Shown here: piece after piece, positions 1 to 10,456 of the stretch | How positions within the stretch are numbered: position 1 is the stretch's first letter | Layout: every line of letters begins with the position of its first letter | NCBI RefSeq assembly: GCF_002127325.2 | Contig: NC_035441.2 | Coordinates: 53,698,317 to 53,762,316 of the forward strand | Direction of reading: 5' to 3' | Length of the DNA: 64,000 nucleotides | Source of the DNA: Helianthus annuus | Taxonomy: Eukaryota > Streptophyta > Magnoliopsida > Asterales > Asteraceae | Program-made: the position numbers and the translations under genes | Notes under the pieces: generated by a model | What the model was told of the DNA's origin: nothing | Seen by the model: the letters and a program-made list of their open reading frames with translations, nothing else | The model's database searches: none

Positions 1-473
1 CCAAAACACTGGGGATAGGATCCTGCCGGCTGAAAGTGTGAGTCTGATGCCTGAGTCATTGCTGTCGATCCGAGGTGCAATCCTCTTGATTCTCCCATAA
101 TTTGCACGTCTGGAATTCCTGATGGCTGAGAAGTAATCATTGGAGTATCAAAGCTCAAGGATTTGGGCATCAGTGGGGAATGATCCTCTGCCGTTTTCTT
201 TTGTCTTTTGAGATCTCCAATTTCCCTGAGGATCCTTTCATTAGTTTCATCCTGCCGCTGCATACGATCCTTCATCTGCAAAATCAAAGTAAATACATCA
301 CTAGTACTGGGAATATAAGAATTCATAGCAGAAGAAGATGGAGGTTTAGAGTTAGTGGGAGTTGGTCTCTTCTCAGCATTCTTCTGGGATCCTGCCGGTG
401 GAGGAGGCAGAGTGTTCTGAGACGAGGTGACTGCAGACATCGCCGTGGACATGTTTTTCAATGATGAAGCCAT
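1..473 (-). CDS. Gag N-terminus of a minus-strand Ty3/gypsy element (partial)
   Basis: Reading leftward from an ATG at 473 the frame stays open for 157 codons and runs off the window edge. The product starts MASSLKNMSTAMSA, has a Pro/Ser-rich stretch at about residues 22-48 and a charged, probably coiled-coil stretch at about 62-95 (MKDRMQRQDETNERILRE). This is typical of the leading part of plant Ty3 Gag polyproteins; the capsid fold itself would lie outside the window. The ATG is 57 bp downstream of a primer-binding site that abuts an LTR end, which fixes the gene as gag. Three GGATCCTGCCGG-like words inside the coding region match the GGATCC-rich composition of the neighbouring LTR. The clade is uncertain; a Tat/Ogre-like lineage is my guess. 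No break is visible in the part present. Confidence 0.7.
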   Translation of the reverse strand, partial: MASSLKNMSTAMSAVTSSQNTLPPPPAGSQKNAEKRPTPTNSKPPSSSAMNSYIPSTSDVFTLILQMKDRMQRQDETNERILREIGDLKRQKKTAEDHSPLMPKSLSFDTPMITSQPSGIPDVQIMGESRGLHLGSTAMTQASDSHFQPAGSYPQCF

Positions 474-529
474 GTAATTCTTCGAAATGATTTTGAACAA
501 AAGGTTTTCTTATGAATGAAGCACCAATT

Positions 530-547
530 GCCCCACGGTGGGCGCCA
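530..547 (-). other. Primer-binding site of the outer Ty3 element
   Basis: On the minus strand the sequence TGGCGCCCACCGTGGGGC lies three bases inside the LTR end (CCAAAACA). TGGCGCC is the usual start of the tRNA-complementary primer site in many plant Ty3 elements. It orients the element leftward and marks 551 as the inner LTR edge. Confidence 0.75.
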
Positions 548-550
548 AAC

Positions 551-1501
551 TGTTTTGGTCAAAAATCACACAAGGATAATGTAACCAAACTTTATGTAAA
601 CGGGGTATGATGCTTGGTTAATTATAAAAGTAAAGGATCACTTTTATGAGAAATATGCAAAGACACAATGATTTATACGAGGAAAAAGCCCTTGATCAAT
701 GTATGATCTCCGGCATAAAAAACCTCGGGTGATGGCAACTACCGATCACCAACTTCAATATAAGAAAAATATAGTTACAACTTCGGATGATAATGAGCTG
801 AGTACAAGGATCACTATAGTTTCGAGTGTCTAAGCGTGTGGGAATTGTGTTGTGTGTCGTCGTGTGTTCTTCCAAATGAGGAAGAGTGGTATTTATACAA
901 GTGTAGGTGACCTATTTTAGGTAAAAAGACTAATAATCAGCTCATTACCCCTTTAGAAATAAAAGACAATCTAGCCTAAATTGCCGCCCATAAATCAAGC
1001 TAAGTTTCCATATCCTTTGCAACGTCTATCTTCGATTAAGCTCATGCTATAATTGTGAAGACGCGTCCCTTGATTATGATGCTAAGAGCGTATCCTGCTA
1101 GATGTTCCTGCAAAATAACATTGTTTTAAACGAAGGTAACTGTTAGCATGAGGATCCTTTGATGGTCCATGATCCTGATCCTGAAGTCCTGCTGAGGATC
1201 ACTGTCTGCCAAAGAAACAAGGATCACTGGTTAGGATCACGTATAAGGATCTCGTATAATAAAAATCCAGCCCTAACAATACTGCATCAGGATGTTACCA
1301 ATATCCTGATCTGGTATCCTGGTCATAATCAGCAATAATAAATTCGGGATAGAATCCCAGGATATGGGTTCAGAAAACCACCCATAACCGCAAACTAGCA
1401 CCGTGGGAAGGCCCCAATTTAATAGAAGCAGAAGCAGGAAAGGGGGCATATCGCTTGTTAACCATGGATGGTGATCTCCTACCAAGAGCTTGGAATGTTG
1501 T
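551..1501 (-). mobile_element. Outer Ty3 element 5' LTR, downstream part (split by insertion)
   Basis: The LTR ends in CA on the minus strand at 551, next to the primer site. It contains a TATA box (890-897) with about 340 bp of R/U5 toward the primer site and a U3 rich in GGATC words (about 1150-1350). At 1501 it is cut by the gag-only element, whose 5-bp target duplication GTTGT covers 1497-1501. U3 should therefore resume at 10457. The outer LTR boundary could not be fixed because the partner LTR is outside the window. Confidence 0.7.
890..897 (-). promoter_or_regulatory. TATA box of the outer LTR
   Basis: The minus strand reads TTGTATAAATACC, a good plant TATA box. Its distance from the primer site is what is expected for an LTR promoter. 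Confidence 0.5.
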
Positions 1502-2034
1502 TGTAACAATCCGCACGTTCGTGCGTTATTACTACTCGTTATACTCGTTACGCCTAGCACCAGAGATTCGGATCATAATGGAGCTATATCGCATACATCG
1601 CTACTTCGAAGTATTTTCGTATAATACGCATACTTTATCGCTATAACACATCACATCGCACATACTAACACTCACGATGACATTGAGTGAGGACCTATTC
1701 TACCCTACTCGATAGCCGTGATGTGTCGCAACGCAACGCATATTCAAAACGCGTAACTCGATTATAGCAACACAGACTTTGAAATGTGGATATTATACGA
1801 CCCTATGTGACTAATTATAATAAATATATGAATGTGTGTATGAAAATGTGTGACCAAACCTTCGCGACGCTCAACGAACAAAACGAAACATCAAAACGCA
1901 ACTCACTGGAGACCACCGATCGAACTACCATTCGATGGAATGGTCATCCGATCGAGTGACCAACCGATTGGATGGCCAACCGATCGGATTTCCATCCGAT
2001 CCATTGCACTCCAACACCTTCTCTCCTCTTCACC

Positions 2035-2075
2035 TATAAATAGCCCTTGTCACATCACTGTTCAAGTGATGTGAC
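2035..2075 (+). promoter_or_regulatory. LTR TATA box followed by an 11-bp stem hairpin
   Basis: TATAAATA (2035-2042) is followed by GTCACATCACT (2049-2059), a 5-nt loop, and the exact complement AGTGATGTGAC (2065-2075). The hairpin lies close to the expected transcription start, so it may form the very 5' end of the retroelement RNA or overlap the cap region. The same arrangement is intact in the other LTR. Confidence 0.6.
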
Positions 2076-2654
2076 AGCTCACACTCGACCAGCACGCTTT
2101 TGGGCTATTTTCTCTCGATTTCTCGCGATTTTTGTAAGTTTCTACCTCAAATCTTGTACTTCTATGACCTACACGCACTCCTTCATCTTTTCCAACAACA
2201 AATCTCACCTTTTCACCGTAAAATCCTCTGATTTGGGGCGTTCTAAGGTAATGTAATCATGGAGTTCTTAGGAACAATGAAGCGAGACCTCATCTCACCA
2301 AGAACAGTTCAGATCTAATGGATTCCATGGTGTGTAAACACCAATCGCACCTAGATCTAAGCCAAATCTAAGTATTTCAAGTTTCTCTCAAGCTTTCTTA
2401 ACTTTTTACTCAAAACCGATAGAATCGGAGCTCGTTCAGACCTTCTACTCATTCTATAGTGAAGTGTCGGATTGAGAACTCATGACCGGTTAACGGTTGA
2501 ACACGAACAACCGTCAAGGACAGTTAACTGATCGAACGGGGTGATTCCCATCCGATCTGATGACTTGGCCTTGGTGGAGTTCCATTGTTTAATACGTTGT
2601 CACACCATCTCGATCAAACTGCAAACTTTCAAAAGTAATCAAGTTCAAGACGAT

Positions 2655-3125
2655 CAGATTCGTTAGGACGGATTGCCGTCCGATCAAATAGCCATCCGAT
2701 CGAACTGCTATCCGATTGGATTGCACTTGGTTCCGCACTTAAACTTTTTCTTCAAACTGGCAAGGCTCTAAACGTCGAACGGATTACCGTCTGATCGGAT
2801 TGCCATCCGATCGAACGACCATCCGATCAGCTGACATTTGGAACTTCGACACTTAAACATTTTCATAACTTTCAAAGAACATCAGTTTCTAACGGATTAC
2901 TATCCGATCGAGTGACAGTCCTGTTGTGAAGTTGTTCTCACTAAGTGTCCTACCAATCGGATCGCTATCCGATCGGACGACCGTTCGATCGATCGACCTG
3001 AAGGGTAGAGATACTTCTCTATTTTCAAAATGCTTCAACAAAAACTTCAAAGCCATCATACACAGACACATCCATCCCAAACGAATGTCAATCCAATCGA
3101 ATGGCCATCCGATCGGATTACCATT
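2655..3125 (+). repeat. Cluster of CGATCGGAT-type palindromic words in the LTR
   Basis: Words of the form ATCCGATCGGAT, CATCCGATCG and related variants recur at irregular 20-70 bp spacing here and at about 1915-2000. Each contains the self-complementary core CGATCG. The 3' LTR keeps most of them. They could be binding sites for a dimeric protein, or a decayed minisatellite. Confidence 0.6.
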
Positions 3126-3915
3126 CGACACTTGGTTCACCCGCCACCGTTTAACGCACTGTTCATCGCTTACGCTATCAATCTGTAATCAGGCTAATCT
3201 CAGACGCGCTCCCTTCAATCCAACCAAGTTGTGTTCACTCGCTGAACCCCGACTGTGAGTATACTCGAACCCTTTTTATCGCATTTTTTGGTGTAACATA
3301 GGTTCCTATCAAATCGAACTTATCAAAACGAATTATACAATTAAATTGTTTATCACTTGCGAATAACTGTTATGCATATTTACACGTGATGCTAGTTACA
3401 TATGTGTTAGGACTTATACTCGCGAGGTCCCGCCTTAACTAGTATAGTACTATAGTACCCGACGGGGTCTAGTTAGGATGAATAGCAGTCGCAATCGCAG
3501 CTCGAGTGACTTAGCTGGTAGTATCTGTCTTATATGTAAATATGTTGAGGTATCTCGTTTATGTATTTGGTAATTCGCATCACTTTTTATCTATTTCTCG
3601 CTACTATCAAAACTTGTATACGCGCCAATACTTTTGTATTGACGTTGTTTTAACGTATGTTGCAGGTTTAGTCGCAGTCTACATCAAATCAAGCTAGGAA
3701 GTCTAGAAACTCACTTAAAGTCTAGGTTGTCGGATTTGTATTGTTCGAGAGGTCAAGAAATCTGTGATAACTTACGTGATTGTACTGTTTGTTAGTATGG
3801 GATAACAAATGTAATAAATATTGTCGCTTTATAGTTGTTATGGATTCTCTTGCACAATCTGATTTCCCTAGTGTCGCGCCCCGATGATTCCGCCATCGGT
3901 TGGGGTCTGACAGAT

Positions 3916-3928
3916 TGGTATCAGATCC
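3916..3928 (+). other. Primer-binding site, initiator tRNA-Met type
   Basis: TGGTATCAGATCC begins three bases after the 5' LTR. It matches the usual TGGTATCAGAGCC site except for one base (T for G). Confidence 0.85.
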
Positions 3929-5120
3929 ATGACTATAGGGAATTAGGAAAGACACGACCTAGTCCGTGTTTGTTGTCTTAGAAACGACCTAGTCTATAGT
4001 CTAAGTACCAACAAGCCGACTCGTACGAACCCAGTAGGATTTGTACGGGCCTACTTGATACTCTCGTTCGAATCCGTTAAAACTACAACTTCGCGTGAAC
4101 ACCGCATACTACAACTTCACACGAAGAGCCTTTCCTAAGGATGGAATGTTACCTAGCCTTTCCTAAGGCCAACATAATACACACGTTTTCGAAAATACTC
4201 GCATAACACAACCGAGTAGTCCAGTCGAGATCAGGCGTGAAAACCAAGAACTCTCGATAAGATCGCTCACTCAGCGCATTTTTCTAGCACGAGAACTTTT
4301 CGTCGAGCTAGGAGTGACATCTATAACTCAACAAAAGTCTCCATTTCAAACCCTAGTGGAACTCCCGAATTTATTCAAAGAGCACAACCACAGCTAGGAG
4401 CGAAGTTATTAAGTCAGGAGTGAAACCAGTATCTTAATAGACCGTTCCACTCTCTATAAAATGGTTTTCAAAAGCTCTCACCAAGGACTCGACCATAACG
4501 ATGACTCGAGCCACGCGATGACTAGGAAGACGAATGCCATGAACTGCATCCCAGTGGAAGCATAGTCTTCTAGGGCAACGCGCGTGCACGAACTTGTTGG
4601 GTATAGTTGGGTTACCTTGGGTAGCCAATGCCTAAACACCCGAGGCACTCTATCTATCTTTCTAGCATACGAATCGCCGATTTTACGCTTTATGGAACTT
4701 ATTTACGCTTATGTGTTTACAATTTAAAACTTTACGCATTATTAATTTCCCGATTTATCGATTTTCGCTCCTTGCTTTATAAACGCACGACTCGCACAGC
4801 CATCGCCATTTAAAACGAAAACCGAATGTTTGCAACAAAACTAATGTCTAATTTCTCGCCCTCGCTTTCTCCCTTCAACGCGTCCTCTCGCATTCTGCAC
4901 TAACATGTGTGTGTGTATAAGTATAAGCTACAACTATATGTATATATATATATATACAAACAACTCAATTGTGTGAGAACTTAGGAATCTCATGGCTCCT
5001 CTGTGACTCCTCTGTGAAATCCATTATATTACTCGCAACAAGTTTTGATCGCACTCAATCGCATCGCAAAACTCAGAAATCATTATGATCGAATCTCACT
5101 CCTAATCTCACTCTGTCTAG

Positions 5121-6197
5121 ATGTCTTCCAACGACTCTACCGCGAGACAAACAGCTAGGAGAAGAGCCAAACGAAGCGCCGAGAAGAGGATTGCCTCGCT
5201 TGTGGCCAAGGAAGTAGCCAAGGTCATTCCTCAAATTGTTGCTCAAGTGCACTCTCTCAGAAACTCTCGAACCTTGGAAGACTCTAAGACGGAAGCGCCG
5301 CAATCTGCTTTCCACTACAAACACTTCAAAGCCTATGGCCCGATAGAGTTCAGGGTGATGGAGCTGGTTCGATTCTATCGAAGTTACCCTTCGTCAGAGT
5401 GGGTGCCCGATAGTTTCCGTACTACTTGCGCAACCGGAGTATTTCAGTCGCGAGCACTCGACCGGTGGACAGCCGAACGTAACAAACGTGGGATCTCTGC
5501 AGCTTATGCTCTCTCTTGGGATGAGCTGAAGGAGCTCATGAAAAAAGAGTACTGCCCTCCCCACGAAGTCCAAAAACTAGAAGACGAATTTTGGGAAATC
5601 AAGCAAGTCGAAGGTGACAATACTGGCTACACCGCAAGGTTCAAACATCTTAGCATAATCTGCCAAAGTCAAGTCAGCACTTCAGAAAAAGCCATCATGA
5701 AGTACATTCGCGGCTTGCCTGAATGTGTGGGCGATTTTGTCGAAGCTGCAAGACCTGCTACCATCGAAGAGACCTACCACTTGGCCGCCAAAATCAATGA
5801 CAAACGAGTCTTGGACGGATTCTTCTCCAAGAATCATGTCAAACAGGCCCATCAAGCAATCGTCATCAATTCTTCTGACGATTCTTCAGACGATTCTGCC
5901 GACAATTCTGCAAGTGAGTCCTCATACGAATCCTCCGATGACAACACACCATTTTAGGAAGTCCAGCTCAGCCGCAAACGAAAGACCATGAGTCCAGACT
6001 CTTCAACAACTGAACTGTCGCAACCAGAACCTCTCCAAGCAGTTCCGGTTCACTCAAAGCGCGCCTACCACGGAGCTCAACCCCTGTGTCTCACGTGTAC
6101 GTATCATCACCCGCCAGAAGCTAACTTTCACTATTGCGCAAATAGCGACTACTATGGTCATCTTACCCAACACTGCTGCACGGGGCCGCAGACTTGA
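5121..6197 (+). pseudogene. Gag of the gag-only element, one in-frame amber stop
   Basis: One reading frame runs from the ATG at 5121 to a TGA at 6197, broken only by a TAG at 5955-5957 (358 sense codons plus two stops). Residues 1-45 are basic (ARRRAKRSAEKR). Residues about 75-235 form the retrotransposon Gag core, with the landmarks WTAERN, LKELMKKEYCP, EFWEIKQVEGDNTGYTARF and YIRGLPE. A Ser/Asp-rich acidic tail precedes the TAG. Past it, in the same frame, lies a degenerate zinc knuckle: in C-x2-S-x4-H-x4-C (near 6140-6175) the second Cys has become Ser. With the stop respected, the 278-aa product would lose the knuckle. Gag packages the RNA into virus-like particles. No pol follows. Confidence 0.85.
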
Positions 6198-6540
6198 AAA
6201 TTTTCAGCAACAATCGCAGAAGTCCTCTACAGCAACATCAATTATGCTCCTAATGTTGTTGTAATGATACAATTTTCGCTGTTAATTCCTTTTATGTGTT
6301 GAACTTGTTCTATTTCTCGACGCAACATGGACTCTATTTTATCTTTCATTCTCCCGCACTCGCGCACGGGCTATATACTAGCACTATATACTATATAATG
6401 TGTTTTACCCCTACTATGCGTTCTTGAAACGAGTTGTGATAAACGTGCAAGGGACAACTTAATCACGGGTGCACACGGGATTACTGTGATCAGTGCACGG
6501 AGATCGTAATGAGTTTCAATGATGCCATAACGTTAAAAGC

Positions 6541-6598
6541 ATGGTTAAGCGTGGTGGATACGCCGCTGGTACTTCCTATATATAAGCGTCTTGACCAT
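6541..6598 (+). repeat. Structured repeat, copy 1
   Basis: A 35-nt core (6552-6586) runs from TGGTGGATACGCC to TATATATAAG. Its left arm ATGGTTAAGCG pairs with the right arm CGTCTTGACCAT, using one G-T pair and one bulged base. Inside the core, GGA/TCC and TAC/GTA can pair around the loop GCCGCTG. Confidence 0.75.
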
Positions 6599-6638
6599 GT
6601 CGACACAGTGTGACACCTATTCATGGGGTAGAGACATG

Positions 6639-6694
6639 TGGTTGAAGCATGGTGGATACGCCGTTGGTACTTCCTATATATAAGTGCTTCGCCA
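6639..6694 (+). repeat. Structured repeat, copy 2
   Basis: The core at 6650-6684 differs from copy 1 by one base (GCCGTTG in the loop). Left arm TGGTTGAAGCA pairs with right arm TGCTTCGCCA: six contiguous pairs GAAGCA/TGCTTC, then a bulge, then TGGT/GCCA. The arm sequence differs from copy 1 but pairing is kept. Confidence 0.75.
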
Positions 6695-7051
6695 TGCCAA
6701 CCAATGTCTTGTGAAGAAAGTGCCATACAAGTTGAATGTTATTAGACCAAGTATACTATTAAATCTATTTTCGACACACTAAACTACATCGCAAGGTGTA
6801 ACAACCTCAATCACAACTCAAAGCGTGTCATCACTAGACTTTTCGTAAGTCAAACGCGCTCGCAATCGCATTGACGTTGGAATCTATCTCGAAATCTCAA
6901 TTGCTTATCGTGTGTATCGCTCTATCGCTTTGTGTATTGCTCTATCGCTCATCGTGTATCGCTTAACATTTATCGTTATCGCTTACCGTTATCTATGTTA
7001 TCTGTGTTATGTGAGCATAGATGACCTCGCCTCATGAGACGAAACTGATTG

Positions 7052-7106
7052 GGTTAAAACATGGTGGATACGCCGCTGGTACTTCCTATATATAAGTGTT
7101 TTAGCC
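7052..7106 (+). repeat. Structured repeat, copy 3
   Basis: The core at 7062-7096 is identical to copy 1. Left arm GGTTAAAACA pairs with right arm TGTTTTAGCC in ten contiguous pairs including one G-T. Downstream ACTTTCGTGGAAAA is shared with copy 4, so a wider unit of about 150 bp is repeated. Confidence 0.8.
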
Positions 7107-7501
7107 ATATCAGCAGACTTTCGTGGAAAAAGGGCATGTGGGGCTTAATGTCAGTTAAAAATTTGTGGTGTTGTTGAATCTAATCAAATCGCATGTTCCC
7201 ATCGCTTGCAACGCATCGATCGTCGCCCATCGCTCAACGGTTGTCGCTATTGCTCGTCGCTTATCGTTTATCGCCGTCGTCTTCGCTTACTATGTTTATG
7301 TTTGTGTTGCGCTATCAATTATCGTGTACTGCTTATCGCACTCGCTCGTATCGCTAAACTGAGTTCGTAAACGACTTCATCGCTCAGTTTGCTCAATCTC
7401 TCTTTTGCACTTGGTCCAACCATCTTTCGCTTGGACCAAGGGAATCGAAATCTAACAGTACTATGTCGACACACATGACATTGCCTCACGAGACGGAAGC
7501 C

Positions 7502-7564
7502 ATATGGCTAAAATATGGTGGATACGCCGCTAGTACTTCCTAGATATAAGTGTTATAGCAATAT
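7502..7564 (+). repeat. Structured repeat, copy 4
   Basis: The core at 7516-7550 has two substitutions (CTAGTAC and TAGATATAAG). Arms ATATGGCTAAAATA and TGTTATAGCAATAT still pair at 12 of 14 positions counting one G-T. It is the most diverged copy. Confidence 0.7.
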
Positions 7565-8112
7565 TGTTGAACTTTCGTGGAAAAGTGAGATGCGGGGCCG
7601 ACTTTAAATTTAAAATTTTGATATTATTAAGACCTTTGCGTAAACAAAGCTTTTACTTACAAAACTTTTTCTAGAATTTAATCAATACCTTTGTACAAAA
7701 TGAGATTTTCCTGTGACGTTGGTGTGGCAATCGACTCAAGTTAATGCCGCATGATGAGAAAATTTCGTAAAACGAGTTTTAATCACCCTAAAATCTTTTA
7801 TTAACCTAACCAAAACTCTTCTCATGGCGCTGGTGTGAACATCGATACAGTTTAACGCCGCACCGTGGAAAGGTTTTCATAACCAAGTGTTCTCCAACCT
7901 TTCAAATTAATCAACTTAGCAAGAATACAAAACACTTTTGGATCGCCTTTCGGGTGTTGCCATCTTTTGCTTATGAATCGTCTTTCTCGCCGCCATCGCC
8001 CAGACTTCGCAACGCTCTCTCTCTCGTCAATCTTCAACCGATCTCCCACTCATCTTGACGCTTTTATCACTACTCCCACTCGCAACAATCCTCGCGACCC
8101 TTCTTGTGGATT

Positions 8113-8147
8113 AATTTCGGGACGAAATTTCCTAAAGTAGGGGAGAC
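8113..8147 (+). other. Palindrome and polypurine tract before the 3' LTR
   Basis: AATTTCGGGACGAAATTT (8113-8130), an inverted repeat around GGA, is followed by the purine-rich AAAGTAGGGGAGAC ending at the LTR. The polypurine tract primes plus-strand DNA synthesis. The same palindrome precedes the tract of the second Ty3 element at 39250. Confidence 0.75.
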
Positions 8148-10451
8148 TGTAACAACCCGCACGTTCGTGCGTTGTTACTACTCATTATACTCGTTACGCC
8201 TAGCACCAGAGATTCAGATCATAATGGAGCTATATCGCATACATCGCTACTTCGCAGTATTTTCGCATATTACGCATACTTTATCGCTATAACACATCAC
8301 ATCGCACATACTAACACTCATGATGATGTTGAGTGAGGACCTATTCTACCATCCTTGATAGCCGTGATGTGTCGCAACGCATATTTGAAACGCGCAGCTC
8401 GATTATCGCAACACAGACTTTGAAATGTGGATATTATACGACCCAATGTGACTAATTATAATAAATATATGAATGTGTGTATGAAAATGTGTGACCAAAC
8501 CATCGCAATGCTCAACGAACAAAACGAAACATCAAAACGCAACTCGTTGGAGACCACCGATCGAATGACCATTCGATCAAATGGTCATCCGATCGGATGA
8601 CCATCTGATCGTGTGACCAACCGATCGGATGGCCAACCGATCGGATTGCCATCCGATCCATTGCACTCCAACACCTTCTCTCCTCTTCACCTATAAATAG
8701 CCCTTGTCACATCACTGTTCAAGTGATGTGACAGCTCTCACTCGACCAGCACGCTTTGGGGCTATTTTCTCTCGATTTCTCGCGATTCTTGTATGTTTCT
8801 ACCTCAAATCTTGTACTTCTATGACCTACACGCACTCCTTCATCTTTTCCAACAACAAATCTCACCTATTCACCGTAAAATCCTCTGATTTAGGGCGTTC
8901 TAAGGTGATGTCATCATGGAGTTCTTAGGAACAATGAAGCGTGACCTCATGTCACCAAGAACAGTTCAGATCTAATGGATTCCATGGTGTGTAAACACCA
9001 ATCGCACCTAGATCTAAGCCGAATCTAAGTATTTCAAGTTTCTCTCAAGCTTTCTTAACTTTTTACTCAAAACCGATAGAATCAGAGCTCGTTCAGACCT
9101 TCTACTCATTCTATAGTGAAGTGTCGGATTGAGAACTGATGACCGGTTAATGGGTTGAACACGAACAACCGTCAAGGACAGTTAACTGATCGAACGGGGT
9201 GATTCCCATCCGATCTGATGACTTAGCCTTGGTGGAGTTCCATTGTTTTATCCAATTGGATTGCACTTGGTTCCGCACTTAAACTTTTTCTTCAAACTTG
9301 CAAGGCTCTGAACGTCGAACGGATTGTCGTCCGATCGGATTGCCATCTGATCGAACGACCATCCGATCAGCTGACATTTGGAACTCCGACACTTAAACAT
9401 TTTCATAACTTTCAAAGAACATCAGTTTCTAACGGATTGCTATCCGATCGAATGACAGTCCTGTTGTGAAGTTGTTCTCACTAAGTGTCCTACCAATCGG
9501 ATCGTTATCGATCGAACGGCCGTTCGATCGATCGACTTGAAGGGTATAGATACTTCTCTATTTTCAAAATGCTTCAACGAAAACTTCAAAGCCATCATAC
9601 ACAAACACATCCATCCCAAACGAATGTCAATCCAATCGAATGGCCATCCGATCGGATTACCATTCAACACTTGGTTCACCCGCCACCATTTAACACACTG
9701 TTCATCGCTTACGCTATCAATCTGTAATCAGGCTAATCTCAGACGTGCTCCCTTCAATCCAACCAAGTTGTGTTCACTCGCTGAACCCCGACTGTGAGTA
9801 TACTCGAACCCTTTTTATCGCATTTTTGGGTGTAACATATGTTCCTATCAAATCGAACTTATCAAAACGAATTATACAATTAAATTGTTTATCACTTGCG
9901 AATAACTGTTATGCACATTTACACGTGATGCTAGTTACATATGTGTTAGGACTTATACTCGCGAGGTCCCGCCTTAACTAGTATAGTACTATAGTACCCG
10001 ACGGGGTCTAGTTAGGATGAATAGCAGTCGCAATCGCAGCTCGAGTGACTTAGTTGGTAGTATCTGTCTTATATGCAAATATGTTGAGGTATCTCGTTTA
10101 TGTATTTGGTAATTCGTATCACTTTTAATCTATTGCTCGCTACTATCAAAACTTGTATACCCGCCAATACTTTTGTATTGACGTTGTTTTAACGTATGTT
10201 GCAGGTTTAGTCGCAGTCTACATCAAATCAAGCTAGGAAGTCTAGAAACTCACTTAAAATCTAGGTAGTCGGATTTGTATTGTTCGAAAGGACAAGAAAT
10301 CTGTGATAACTTACGTGATTGTATTGTTTGTAAGTATGGGATAACAAATGTAATAAATATTGTCGCTTTATAGTTGTTATGGATTCTCTTGAGCAATTTG
10401 ATTCGCCTAGTGTCGTGCTCCGATGATTCCGCCATTGGTTGGGGTGTGACA
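8148..10451 (+). repeat. 3' LTR of the gag-only element
   Basis: It is 2,304 bp with the same termini as the 5' LTR. TATA box at 8692-8699 and the 11-bp stem hairpin at 8706-8732 are preserved. It lacks about 117 bp present in the 5' LTR, so at least one LTR changed after insertion. Confidence 0.92.
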
Positions 10452-10456
10452 GTTGT

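Larger units (their letters stand above)
1502..3912 (+). repeat. 5' LTR of the gag-only element
   Basis: It is 2,411 bp, TGTAACAA...TGACA. It aligns along its length with 8148-10451, but that copy lacks about 117 bp corresponding to roughly 2590-2709 here, and carries a short extra stretch near 8594-8620. Several short clusters of CGATCGGAT-like words lie inside. Confidence 0.92.
1502..10451 (+). mobile_element. Non-autonomous gag-only LTR retrotransposon (TR-GAG type)
   Basis: Two long LTRs (1502-3912 and 8148-10451) both run from TGTAACAA to TGACA and are flanked by the exact 5-bp target duplication GTTGT (1497-1501 and 10452-10456). The 4.2-kb interior has a tRNA-Met-type primer site, a gag gene with one stop, a long non-coding stretch with structured repeats, and a polypurine tract (about 8134-8147). 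No protease, reverse transcriptase, RNase H or integrase is present, so it needs Pol in trans. LTR termini, primer site and the motif before the polypurine tract resemble the chromovirus at 31743-41345, so a related element is the likely helper. It sits inside the LTR of an older minus-strand Ty3 element. Confidence 0.92.

Noticed and set aside
4920..4960. TA-rich stretch as a promoter
   Set aside because: It is a simple TA repeat in the retroelement leader; the LTR TATA box is far upstream.
7020..7045. Possible hammerhead ribozyme (GACGAAAC next to CTCATGAG)
   Set aside because: The CTGATGA box and stem II are not present in the required arrangement, and copy 4 lacks GAAAC.
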